NCBI RefSeq assembly: GCF_921293095.1
Contig: NC_060248.1
Coordinates: 131,390,972 to 131,454,971 of the forward strand
Reading direction: 5' to 3'
DNA: 64,000 bases
Source of the DNA: Ischnura elegans
Taxonomy: Eukaryota; Arthropoda; Insecta; Odonata; Coenagrionidae
Part shown: piece after piece, positions 1-9,801 of the stretch
Layout: each line of letters starts with the position of its first letter
Position numbering within the stretch: the stretch's first letter is position 1
Notes under the pieces: generated by a model
Told to the model about the DNA's origin: nothing
What the model saw: the letters and a program-made list of their open reading frames with translations, nothing else
Databases searched by the model: none
Made by a program: the position numbers and the translations under genes

Positions 1-2610
1 TTGAATTCCCCCATTCTCAATGTGTTTTCTCAACCATACCCCCCTCCCCCCTCTAAGTTTCCCTCACAACCCTGACCACTCTCCCCTTCCTCCCCCGCCT
101 ACCAGGGTTCCCACTCTACCTGAACAATGAAATTCACGCCTTTTTCCAGGTTTTCACGGTTATTTTTCACGTTTTCACGGTTTTTTTAAGGTTTTCACGG
201 TCTCAATTTTGCTAAATTCACGGTTCGTTAATAAGCCAACAATAAGAAAATCGCTGGCCGTATATCAACAGAAAATTAACCTACGCGAAAAACGCCGTGA
301 ATGTTAACGCCGCAATGAAAAGTGATATCTGTTATGACGTGATCTATCGTTTCCAAAATTCAGGGCCGACTAAAGGACCAGCCCAACCGCGCTCTTGCCC
401 GGACGCCGAATACCTTTCGGACCTTCTTCTGTCCGGACACTCGAGGTCCTTTTTTTAATTCCTCGCTGACAATGAGAGATTGTTTTTTGCGCACGTTGTT
501 ATTACTGCACAGTAACCGAATTTCCCCCACCCCAATATTTCTTATTTAACGGAAAATATTTTATTTAAATTGTTTATAAAATATAATAAATTGATTCTTT
601 CTTATTCAGCGGAAAATATTTTATGAAAATTGTTAATAGAACATAATAAATCGAAAAACAAATTCATACACCGTATTAGCACGAATCTAAGACGAACACG
701 ATTCTAAGACTTCCCTCCTTTTTAGGAACTCCACTAGGGGACAATTTTTCTTTATTAATAACGATACGATTATAAAATGAATGCGGAAAAACGATCAATG
801 CTTAATTTGTTTTGCTAGATTGCCTATGTCCCAGGAAACGCAGGATTTTGGAGAGTAATTAAAAAATTCATTAAAGGTTTCAAAACAATATTTTAGATAA
901 TGAGAGGAGTAGTAGTACTTTATCAAGACACATACGTCATATTGTTGATTCGACCCATATCTCTTTCAAAATTCTGAATGTTTGCTCTCCACTCGGCATT
1001 TACACTGCTATTATGGCTTTCAGTCAGATGTAAAAATTCTTATCCATCAAACACCATTTCCAGTACACCTATTCACGAGAGCAATGTGCATGTTGTGCCT
1101 AAAACAACCGCATTCGCCGGTGCAGTGACTGGTTGTGAGATGGATCACGAAGGCCAAAAATCTATAAGTCTATTACTGTCTTATTGTTCCTGTCTAATGA
1201 ATATATTTTTAATATAATTGAGGTAGTATTAAAGCGTGAACAATGTTGCGTTAATCGTCAGCGGCACGCCCACCTGGATCTTCGCCTTCATATCTCAACT
1301 TGTTCTCTCACTCTACCCCCACCCCTACCGTCATGTGCTAGCGGACAACCCAAGGCGCTCTGCAATATTCACGCGCATCTAGCCCGGATTCTTTTCTTCA
1401 TGTTCAATTATTTTCAGTCCATCTCTTAAAGTTCTCAATAGTTTCTTCGGAGGGGCCATGGTCGGAAGACGACTAAAATGAAACTAGTGAAAATGAAACC
1501 TTACTTTATTAAACCCACATGGAAAACACTCGGTGGTTCGAAGTCCAGACACCCCGGAAAGTAGGGAACCACTCGTACAAGGTGAAGTTCGGAACTGATG
1601 CTATCGCGTACGGGGGTTCGCAGAGCACACTGCAGAGGGCGAAGCGTGACCATACGACTGCGCCATGAAATTTTTCACCCTAAAGATGCCCATTCTTTTC
1701 TAATTAGCATAGCGCCAGATGATCAGATGAATTCGGATTGTTAGTAGGGAGAAACAAAAATCCTGAGAAGATATCCCTTCGTCAGTAACTCTGACAAGTG
1801 AGACTACTAGTAGTAGTATGGCTCGTAAATTGATAACTGATAACAACCTGGTATCATGTTTTCGGAACAAAATGCCGAATTAACTGCCGTAAGCTCAGCT
1901 ACGAGGATATCGCGTTTCGCCAAAAATCACCATCGTATTTTCCATCTATTTCCTTGCTTAAAATACGTCATGTGTGCTCTCGTTTTTTTTTAACGTGCAA
2001 ATTACTATCATTTCAATCTAATAAAAGCATAATAGCAATTACTGAATATCATTGTTAGATACCTTTTGGGCTAATAGGTGATACATGCAGCAGTTGACCT
2101 CCATAAACTGGGAACTTCGAAGCAGTTAGGCTGAAAAAGGTCAGTTGGTGAGAAGAGGGGGGAGCGCGAAACACGTTTCTATTTTTCTCGTGTAACTCGA
2201 TATTTTTTTCGAAGCTAAGGTCTTCGTTATACAATCCCTGCGCGAGCTGGGACCTGTTTTTATTTTGAAGAAGAGGAAAGCGTCAGAAGGGGGAGGCGAA
2301 TGGTGAATGGAGGGGGATAAAGGTTCTTGGGAAATACGATAATGTTACTTTCCCACGGCACTGAGCTTCTCCCAATGGTAGTTCCATCTCTTGGAGAGGA
2401 TTCCAACTACGTGCTTGTCGTTATTAGCCATAAATGACACATTGTATTTATTTCGTCTCATTTTCGTCAAACGATGGATGCGGGAAAATTCTGCGTCGGA
2501 ACCGCGATCTTCAAACGATCAATGCGAGAAACGATACTTCGGGGAACGATAGATGCGGAAAAAAATTAAATTGTCTATAAGGAACTTTATTTGGGACCAG
2601 AAACAGCGAA

Positions 2611-2650
2611 CGATCAATGCAGGAACGATAGATCGAGGTTCCACCGTATA
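2611..2650 (-). repeat. Tigger-like terminal fragment
   Basis: On the minus strand this reads GGTGGAACCTCGATCTATCG, which resembles the TA-flanked ends of Tigger/pogo-type elements. Related phrases (CGATCAATGC, ACGATAGAT) recur at 790-805 and 2510-2560, suggesting a short non-autonomous copy. The partner end was not found. Confidence 0.35.
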
Positions 2651-2840
2651 ACTTTCTTTTGAAAGCGGCAGTGTATTGACTTCTTTTCTCTGCTATTGTA
2701 ATACTCTGAAACCAAAACTGAATCGATCTCTCTAATCAGAGGCAAATCATGTTCCCTTCTTACCGTTGCTCTGGGAAAAATAGAACGACTATGTAGCATA
2801 ATTAATCGTAGAGGGCGTAACTTGGTGGAAATCCATAATA

Positions 2841-2894
2841 TCACGAATACAAGGATCAAGGAAATAGCAAAGTTCTTGATCCTTGTATTCGTGA
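2841..2894. repeat. Perfect 20 bp hairpin
   Basis: Arms 2841-2860 and 2875-2894 are exact reverse complements, starting TCACGAATAC, separated by a 14 nt spacer. It lies in otherwise unrecognised sequence inside the candidate hAT-like interval. Confidence 0.85.
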
Positions 2895-3760
2895 GACTAT
2901 GTAGCAGTTTATATCGCGACGGCATTGAGGCTTTAACGACACAAACAAACAGCATTACCTTAGATAGCACGAAGCGGAGGAACTGGATCACCACCGACAG
3001 TAAATAACTCCACACAAACTTTCCGGTTGCGACGTTAAACTGGCAAGTTCCAGGTCGACGCATGCCACAATCGTGTAATGCTGTGTTGCCATAAGCGGAA
3101 ATCTTCTCTCGTTTTCAGGGCCGCAATGCGCGAGAATTAGTAACGTCACGCCGAAAGCTCGCTGTCACCCGGTTCAAACGCAGGGAGCGTAGTGTCCACA
3201 GCGCATGGCAGGTTGTCAAGGCTAGCGGTCTTCCAGTCATAGGATTGAGGGTGTTGATTAAACGTTCAAATTTTTCGACACAATGGCCATCTAGATTTAG
3301 TTTCGAAAGTGGTCGCTGCAGCCAGTGGGAAGGCTAATTGGGTGGAAGGGGGACTAAGCAGTGACCGAGGGAGGGGAAACCAAGCCATTTGAGGAAAGTA
3401 AACAAGCTGATGAGAAGTGGTGTCATATTTTAGGAGGGGGAGAGAAAAGGTCTGCGCTGGGGAAAGATGTTTTTTTCTTCAGGCAACATTCGTTCCCACG
3501 CTTTTCTGACCCATGCGACCGCATGCGACGATGCTCGCCACAATGAATAGAAGTGCGCTAGCTACGAACGAAGATGAAAATTTCTGGGAAGGTATTATTA
3601 TCAAGATTGAGAGATTTTTAAGGTTTTAAGACGAAATTCACGGCTATTTCCCGGTTTTTTCACGGTAGAGGAAATTCACGGCTAATTCACGGTTTTAACG
3701 TTTTCACGGTTGAGTGGGAACCCTGCATATGTATATATCGAAATCATGGTAAATCTATGC

Positions 3761-3833
3761 GTCCTGGTAGCGCAACTGGTAGAGCACCTGGCCGGCAACC
3801 AGGAGGTTCTGGGTTCGAGTCCCAGTCAGGCCG
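3761..3833 (+). tRNA. tRNA-like sequence or tRNA-derived relic
   Basis: The stretch folds as a cloverleaf. The acceptor arm is GTCCTGG with TCAGGCC (one mismatch and one G-U), the anticodon arm is CCTGG/CCAGG at 3787-3803, and the T arm is CTGGG/CCCAG. The internal pol III promoter is good: A box TAGCGCAACTGG and B box GGTTCGAGTCC. The anticodon would be GGC (Ala), but position 33 is C rather than the near-universal U and the acceptor lacks the G3-U70 identity pair of tRNA-Ala. It is therefore more likely a tRNA pseudogene or the head of a SINE than a working tRNA. Confidence 0.5.
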
Positions 3834-3986
3834 CATTTTTACCCTCTGATTTCTGGCTTTTTCCATCTACCACAGCACCGTTGTCCTCGTCCTTTTTCTA
3901 TTCCATGTTCCTATCCCTTTCTTTCCTTACCTGTGAATTTATGTGCATATTTGCGCTTAAGGCGTCGTGTGAATGAATGAAGTAGT

Positions 3987-3989
3987 GTG

Positions 3990-4020
<31 letters not shown>

Positions 4021-4132
4021 CATATATATATATTATATACATATATATATATATATTATATATACATATATATATATATGCACCGGTTACAATATATATA
4101 TATATTATATATATATATTGTAACCGGTGCAT
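3987..4132. repeat. TA microsatellite ending in a palindrome
   Basis: A (TA)n tract with scattered C runs from about 3987. It ends in a near-perfect palindrome at 4078-4132, whose outer arms are ATGCACCGGTTACA and its reverse complement around an AT-rich core. A shorter GGTTACAATATATAT phrase recurs at about 5444. Open frames here are simple-repeat artefacts. Confidence 0.85.
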
Positions 4133-5460
4133 TCTGCCCGCTTACATAGTGGCGCATGAGACGGGAGTGCGAGGTTTTTTTTTTCTTTTGATATGTGTCC
4201 GTGTGAATGTGTGCGTGAGTGTCATGAATCATTGAGTCCCCATTTGATGTTTCCCTATTTTCCTCCCCACAATGTGTAATGCTTTCCCCCCCCCCCTCCT
4301 AAGTGTGCAAGACGAACTCTTAAGACGAAGAAGAGCGTGGTTTCCCCCCCCCCCCTCGTGTCCTTGGTGAAGTGACCGTCCAGCCCCAAGTGCATCATCC
4401 TTTGTTTCCCCTGACCCCTCCCTCCCTGGTGTTTCCTCCCCTCATTGGCTATATAACGTGGTGCACCGGAGGAAAAAGAGTTTAGATGATTTTCTTTTTT
4501 GGCGATTCCAAGCAACAAAAAAAGCTCCCAAGAGTAGGCGGAGTTTGGGGAGGCAGAGAAAAAAGTTGGTGGAGAGATCCCGAGAGAGAGAGAGAGAGAG
4601 AGAGAGGGTGCCCAATACGAGTAGGAGTTGCAAGGTAGACTCGTGGTGCTGATGAAAGGATCTCCCAACTGTCGCAGAGAGGCCATCTCCCACTCGTGAA
4701 CCTGCCGGAGTTGACACAGAGCAGTCTACGCCGCGGAACGGAATCGCCACGATCAGCAGATCGAGAGCCCCGGAAATTCAACAAACTGTAAGAGAAAAAG
4801 CCACGAAATCCCATTCCTTCCCCCCCCCCCTCAAGGAACAGAAGAAAATTCCCACTTCACCGAGTCAAGAAGAGAATTCATTAAAAACGTTTGTAAAATT
4901 TCCCGCCCGCACAAATAGAGAAGAGGACAGTACTTCCCCCATTACCGTGTGAATTTCAGTGCAATATCTATTTCGTTGTTTCATATTTCCATTCCCCCGT
5001 TTCTTTTTGTTTTTTATTTATTGGTCCCCTTTTCTTGTGGGTTTTGTATGGGCTATGAATGTGAAAACGTGTAGCGTGATTTTTTTTTGGGTTTAGGTTA
5101 AGGACTGAAATTTTTCTGTTGTGCAGCATAGTGAATTATGCGTGGTATTTCATTGAATTCAAGGAGAAGAAGTTAATTGTTACTTTTGCCACTGATTTGC
5201 TTGTATTTGTAAATGATCATATTTAAACTCATTAAATTTATGTTGAGCGAACTACGCAGTCGAACGGCTTTCTTTATCCGAACGCTCCTGTCTCAGGTCT
5301 CATCACCCCTAAACTTCCCCTCCTACCCTTTCCCAAAATCCCATTCCCTCGCCCCAGGTGCACGGAATATCCCCGCTACACCTCTGACCTCCCCTTTTGC
5401 CCTCCAATCTCCCCTTCCCCCGAATGTGCCCCGCGCGGTGGGGTTACAATATATATATCA
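4133..5460. other. No gene seen; low-complexity sequence
   Basis: This stretch holds C-rich tracts (about 4285 and 4345), a (GA)12 run at 4582-4606 and poly-T patches. Several ORFs overlap one another on both strands without recognisable domains, so I call none of them. Confidence 0.6.
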
Positions 5461-5464
5461 TAAA

Positions 5465-6490
5465 AAACCCTAGGATGGGCAGTATCAGAACACACAATAA
5501 AGAATAGAAACTCACACTCACTAAATAACTAAATTTTCGGTGGCATTACCACCTTCCTCGGAGTTAGGTAAAAGACTGTAGGTAGAGGGTAAAGGATAGC
5601 TGAGGGAAGGGGAAATAGAGGGGAGGTAGGGTCCAAAGAGGGGGGGAAAAGAAGTGGGTTGAGGCAATTAAGGGATTAGCGGTGGATGTTTAAGCCGGGA
5701 GGAAGAAATGCTTTGAATAGCCAAATGTAGCTTAATTCAATAGAATTAAGTTTGAGTGGGTGGTCTGTGGGGGGAAGGGAGGCTAAAACTGAAACATTGT
5801 AGCAATCATTGAATTGACGCTGATGAGTGGCCGCATGTTTCGCCACTGGGAAGGATGCAAAGTCAGAGGAAGAGCATGATGCTCTGTGGTTATTAATTCT
5901 AAGGTTAAGGGGAGTTGAGGATTTGCCTATATAAAAGGAGGGACAGTGCTTGCATTGAATAAGGTAAACTACATTTTTTGAGGTACAGGAGGCCGCAGGA
6001 GGTGGTGGTAGGTAGGAGACGAGATGACTGGGGATAGAAGGAGGGGTAAAAATTGGGCAGGTCTTACATCTAGGACGACCGCAGGGCGAAGGTGTGCTAA
6101 TGGGAGTAGTGGGTGACTTCTGTAAGGGGTTATTAGAACGGAATAAATTTAAAAGGTTTGCAGGTCGTCTGAATGTGACAGTAGGGGGTTTGGCGAAAAG
6201 ATTGGCCGTCGACTTATTGTTTTTTAGAATAGGGAAGAGGTCTTTAAGGATAGATTGCAGGGATTGTATTCCAGGAAAGTAAGTGGTGCAGAGGGAAAGG
6301 TCTCGTGGTTTGTTTCTATTGCACGGTTCTGGGGGGCATTTGTGTTTGAGAATTTTTTTTACGTAGGAGGCACTCTGGGTAGCCTCTCTGGAGGAGGGAA
6401 CGGTGAAGGTTGTGAAGAAAATTATTTAAGGCATCAGGATTATTACAGATACGGTGGCCTCGAATGTACCCTGTTGCGTACTCAACTTAC
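5465..6490 (-). mobile_element. Penelope-like element, 3' part with GIY-YIG nuclease
   Basis: Translation of the minus strand gives the C-terminal half of a Penelope-like (PLE) polyprotein. It begins around GYIRGHRIC (about 6490-6450), passes a Cys-rich linker CGRPRCKTC (about 6075), and reaches a GIY-YIG endonuclease core with VVYLI and FYIGKS (about 5975-5920) followed by LRINNHRA. In PLEs this nuclease nicks target DNA for reverse transcription. The reverse transcriptase is missing because the copy is cut off at about 6490, where a LINE fragment of opposite orientation begins. The 3' non-coding part contains a hammerhead-like motif at 5531-5562. Assignment to PLEs is firm from the motif order; the subfamily is not resolved. 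Confidence 0.75.
5531..5562 (-). ncRNA. Hammerhead-ribozyme-like core of a Penelope-like element
   Basis: The minus strand reads CCGAGGA, then a stem GGTGG/CCACC with a short loop, then GAAA. This matches the conserved hammerhead order CUGANGA, stem II, GAAA, except for U to C in the second position. PLEs are known to carry hammerhead motifs in their terminal repeats. I did not find convincing stems I and III, so this copy may be inactive. Confidence 0.4.
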
Positions 6491-6589
6491 GCACCTTGGT
6501 TGACTCCCACTCCTACAGTTCATATGTCTTTACTATCTCGGCCAAAATCCTCCACTACTCCCTTGGAATACTAACGTGAGTATTTTAAG

Positions 6590-7428
6590 TTTCGGTGGAA
6601 CCACTCCAATTTAATCCCCATTTACACGGACGGATCGAAATGTAACTCTGCCTGTGCATGTGCAGCGTTCTCTCCTCTACATGGAGCCATTAAGGCGAAG
6701 CTGCATCCGCTGTGCAGCATTTATGCGGCGGAACTCTTCGCAATTAAAATGGCTTTGGAAGCCTTGAGTGACGAAAATGGCTCGTTTGTCATATGCACCG
6801 ACTCCCGTAGCTCCTTACAATCCATTTCTGGCTTCTTACCCATGCATCCAGTTGTTCAACACATTCATGCCACGCTGCGGACTCTCATGAACAAGGGAAT
6901 AAGTGTTTGCTTTCTTTGGGTTCCGGGACATGCGGGGATACGTGGAAACGAAAAAGCAGATTTGTTGGCCAAGGAAGCTCTTACTAACGAAGAGATTAAA
7001 TCAACGCTAGTTCCGTACGAAGACCTAAGAGGGTCACTAAAAAAAATTTTGTACTTGAACAGTGGAGGGAGTCGTGGAGGACTTTGAATAACAATAAACT
7101 GCGAAGCATCAAACATACAACGTCAGCTTGGCCTTCTTCTACCAGGATCAATCGAAGGGAGGAAGTAGTTATCACTCGTTTGAGGATAGGGCACTGCCCT
7201 CTGACTCATGCCTTTCTTTTTACCGAAGAGAAGCAAGCTCCTCAATGTGACGAGTGTAGGTGCCCTTTAAGTATCCGACATATCTTGACAGAGTGCGACA
7301 AATACCGTGATGCGCGGACACGGTTCAATCTGGATGGGGACCTAGAATCTATTCTAGGAGACCACCCCACCAATCTAAGTAGTACAATTTTGTTTCTCAA
7401 GGAAATACGTCTTTTCAACAAAATTTAA
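6590..7428 (+). pseudogene. RNase H-type LINE fragment (RNase H and C-terminus)
   Basis: This is the 3' end of a non-LTR retrotransposon ORF2. An RNase H domain starts at about 6620 with YTDGS and continues with YAAELFAI, CTDSRSS, WVPGHAGIRGNEKADLLAK, which supplies the D-E-D-D residues. The frame then slips by one base near the A-run at 7040. It continues as SWRTLNNNKLRSIK to the C-terminal zinc-finger-like CDECRCPLSIRHILTEC and a stop at 7428. The last part is closely similar to 21490-21600, so both belong to one family, probably I or Jockey-related with RNase H. The endonuclease and reverse transcriptase are missing. Confidence 0.8.
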
Positions 7429-7503
7429 AAGCTTCCCTCTATTTTATGTTAAAAATTGCGTAGTAAAGATCCATTTATAATGAGCCTTGAATCAAACGAT
7501 TGA

Positions 7504-8286
7504 GTAGTGGTGCAAAATGACCTTGCCGTCGACGCACCCTTTATCTCAAATCTACTACTACTTAAACCGCCCTATCCGGAGAGTGAACGATCCAGTGAAG
7601 ATGTGAGGCAAGATCGGTGGCTTCGCGACTACTTCCACGGACTCCGATGGTGCGATGGAGAGTTGGACTACGCGGATCTCAAGTATATCATCCACGAGCG
7701 TCTATCAATGTGTACGTTTGTTTTTTCGAAAGGGCGAGAAAAGTGCGCATTGATTCAGAAAATTTTAAAGTACACCACGGTGCTGGACTTGGATATTTTA
7801 GGGTGCCCATCACTGAGGAAGTTAAAATGTAAAGCTTCCCGTAATGTGTGCAGTGTTGAGTATCATAAGAAAAATGGTTTTGAATGTGCAACGAAAAATT
7901 GTTACAATTTATTTAATTGGTTCTTGAAGAACGGAAGGGATAAGCTAACATCACCCAACTACCGTCTAAACTCTTACACAGGAGTCTCTCTAAAGTTTTC
8001 TATTAGCACTAGACTATTAGCGGAGGCCGGATTTTTTTATTCTGGCGAACGTGATGTGGTGATCTGTTGCGTATGTGGTCTGGCTATTGGATCGTGGGAT
8101 CCATGGGATAGGCCAGATAAGGAGCATTACCGCTGGAACTCATATTGCCCCCTAGTTAGGAAGCCTGTAAGCTACGAGCTTCCTTACAGAAAAAGACATG
8201 AGGTAAGGTGGAATTCCCATAGTGAAAACAGCCAAGTTGTCGGAGATGGACAGTTTTTGACTCATGAGCGCGCTCAGGAGTCATAA
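7504..8286 (+). CDS. BIR-domain protein, 5' end unclear (viral-like element)
   Basis: An open frame of about 260 codons follows a TGA at 7501-7503 and has no ATG near its start, so the N-terminus is probably truncated or lies in another frame. Near the C-terminus it has an exact BIR zinc signature CX2CX16HX6C (C187, C190, H207, C214 counted from 7507), preceded by LAEAGFFYSG as in other BIRs. BIR domains occur in inhibitor-of-apoptosis proteins and bind caspases or other partners; no RING finger is present. The first 170 residues match nothing I know. It overlaps the next ORF by 23 bases, has no introns and lies head-to-tail with an adenain-like protease, which points to a DNA-virus-like element and not a host IAP gene. 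Confidence 0.75.
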   Translation, partial: VVVQNDLAVDAPFISNLLLLKPPYPESERSSEDVRQDRWLRDYFHGLRWCDGELDYADLKYIIHERLSMCTFVFSKGREKCALIQKILKYTTVLDLDILGCPSLRKLKCKASRNVCSVEYHKKNGFECATKNCYNLFNWFLKNGRDKLTSPNYRLNSYTGVSLKFSISTRLLAEAGFFYSGERDVVICCVCGLAIGSWDPWDRPDKEHYRWNSYCPLVRKPVSYELPYRKRHEVRWNSHSENSQVVGDGQFLTHERAQES

Positions 8287-9079
8287 AGATACTCGCCCTT
8301 TCTTCAAGGGAGTTTTTGCAGCGGACAAACTGCCAAAAAATTGTTGCCACCCTACCGCACTAATTGTCAACACAGATCCTGCGAGGAGGCCTGGAACACA
8401 TTGGGTCGGAATCTTTGTCGATAAAAATGGGAAAGGAGAATTCTTTGACAGTTACGGAATGCCGCCGCTCGTTAAGGGACACATTATTTTCCTAGACAGA
8501 GAGTGTAAATCATGGCGCAGCAACAATAAAAAAATTCAAGGGTGGACATCCTCAACTTGTGGCAATTTTGCATCCGTATTCCTAGTTTATCGATGTAAAG
8601 GTTACTCACTGTCTCAATTTTTACGTAAATTCAGTTCTAACGATTCGGAAACGAATGATAGATTAGTAATAAAGATTTACAATGCCCTTTTCGGAAAGTA
8701 TTGCAAAAATTGCGTTGCAAAAAGTGAATTAATTAATCTTCAAGTAGGCAGGGCAAAAATAGACGTCACAACTAAATTACCCATTGAAAAATCTATCTAT
8801 CCTCCATTTTGTTTCCCCCCTTCCACCATCCCGCTACATCCCCTCCAGAGCAGGAAGGAGTATATAACCCCTAAACTATCAGCGGTGTCACAGTCACTGA
8901 TTGAAAAGCCATGGCATCTGATGGAGAATCTTTTCGCACACCAAGGAGGCCTATCAAGAGAGGACCTCCCAGGGGTGACAAGCGCTCGCCCCGGCCGTAC
9001 TCTCCGCGTCCACCAGCCAGCGGTAAATACAGCCGTCCAGCTTATAAACCGTCCACCAGTCCGGAGATCACAGCAATAG
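8264..9079 (+). CDS. Adenain-like cysteine protease (Polinton/adintovirus-like)
   Basis: A 271-residue frame starts with an ATG that overlaps the end of the BIR gene. It shows the C5 (adenain) catalytic layout: GTHW with H46, FFDSYG with D62, IQGW with Q92 and STCG with C99, followed by YRCKGYS. Proteases of this type process capsid proteins in adenoviruses, Polintons/Mavericks, adintoviruses and virophages. The domain fills about residues 20-150; the remaining basic and proline-containing tail is not recognised. The last 169 bases overlap the next ORF in another frame, a compact layout unusual for host genes. No Polinton DNA polymerase, integrase or capsid gene is visible nearby, so this is probably a fragment. 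Confidence 0.75.
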   Translation: MSALRSHKDTRPFFKGVFAADKLPKNCCHPTALIVNTDPARRPGTHWVGIFVDKNGKGEFFDSYGMPPLVKGHIIFLDRECKSWRSNNKKIQGWTSSTCGNFASVFLVYRCKGYSLSQFLRKFSSNDSETNDRLVIKIYNALFGKYCKNCVAKSELINLQVGRAKIDVTTKLPIEKSIYPPFCFPPSTIPLHPLQSRKEYITPKLSAVSQSLIEKPWHLMENLFAHQGGLSREDLPGVTSARPGRTLRVHQPAVNTAVQLINRPPVRRSQQ

Positions 9080-9801
9080 AGGAAGAGGAAGGTTCACCGG
9101 AAACAGAAATAACACAAATTCAACGCCCTCGACATCTTGCGATTCTTGAATGTGGCTACAAGTTGAACTATAGTGACACGAAAAGAGTGACTGTGGGATT
9201 GGACATAAGAAATTATTGTTTCCCATTCATCACCATTGGCAAAGTTGGTGGGATCGGTGTAAAACTGGACTATGGTGACCTATGTGAACTGTTAAGATGT
9301 GAAAGTGTTATCGCCTCGTATTTCTTTAACGACATAGTGCCACATAATATTTACGCTGGAAAGTGTGTTCTAAAATTCAAGACAATATTTGGAACAAAAT
9401 CCGTCGTTCTGCAGGAAGCCAATCCCACCGATGATCGTATCTGTGTTTACCTAGCTAAATCTTCATGGTACGGTTTATTGGACTGTGCAGAATGTGTGCG
9501 ACTACGTTGGGAAGAGCGAAGTGCGTGGTCCTCTTATGCTCACAAACTCTTGAAACTTTATTTAACTTCAGTAAATCGAGAAGTTGGAGAAAGCGAAGAT
9601 GGTGAACTTCAAGAAAACATTTCACGGGAACATGTTTCAAGTGCACGAGTAAGTACTGGCGAGAATGGTAGTGCACCACCCTTATTAAATGTTCAAGCTC
9701 TTTCCGAGGAAATAAGTGCAGTGCTGAGGACACATGTCGGGAGGGATTTCCTTTACGAGGAAGTTTCAAAAAGACAATCAAATGATATGAAAATGAATTA
9801 A
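8911..9801 (+). CDS. Unknown basic/Pro-rich N-terminus plus globular domain
   Basis: This 296-residue frame starts inside the end of the protease gene. Residues 1-50 are rich in Arg, Lys and Pro (RTPRRPIKRGPPRGDK), followed by an acidic patch (EEEEGSPETE). A globular region of about 130 residues then begins at RHLAILECG and includes GGIGVKLDYGDLCELL. That last stretch faintly recalls the C-terminal strand-helix of PC4-type single-strand DNA-binding domains, but the likeness is too weak for a call. The tail is acidic and Ser-rich. The order BIR, protease, this ORF on one strand suggests a shared transcript in a virus-like element. I do not recognise the family. Confidence 0.55.
   Translation: MASDGESFRTPRRPIKRGPPRGDKRSPRPYSPRPPASGKYSRPAYKPSTSPEITAIEEEEGSPETEITQIQRPRHLAILECGYKLNYSDTKRVTVGLDIRNYCFPFITIGKVGGIGVKLDYGDLCELLRCESVIASYFFNDIVPHNIYAGKCVLKFKTIFGTKSVVLQEANPTDDRICVYLAKSSWYGLLDCAECVRLRWEERSAWSSYAHKLLKLYLTSVNREVGESEDGELQENISREHVSSARVSTGENGSAPPLLNVQALSEEISAVLRTHVGRDFLYEEVSKRQSNDMKMN

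Larger units (their letters stand above)
103..3725. mobile_element. Candidate non-autonomous hAT-like element
   Basis: The two ends carry the same 14 bp inverted terminus, CAGGGTTCCCACTC, at 103-116 and 3712-3725 (reverse complement). Both flanks are crowded with TTCACGG-type subterminal repeats: left about 140-225 in one orientation, right about 3635-3710, where the copies read CCGTGAA inward from the end. CAGGG termini with short subterminal repeats are usual for hAT transposons. I see no transposase in between and no matching 8 bp target duplication (left flank CCGCCTAC, right flank CATATGTA), so the ends may belong to two separate relics. No gene is recognisable in the interior. Confidence 0.45.

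Noticed and set aside
3761-3833. Functional tRNA-Ala(GGC)
   Set aside because: C33 and the lack of G3-U70 argue against a working alanine tRNA; kept only as tRNA-like.
3911-4235. Tyr/Ile-repeat ORFs on both strands
   Set aside because: They are translations of the TA microsatellite.
4255-4814. Four overlapping ORFs of 64-143 codons
   Set aside because: They overlap on both strands in low-complexity sequence, including the GA repeat, and show no domain.
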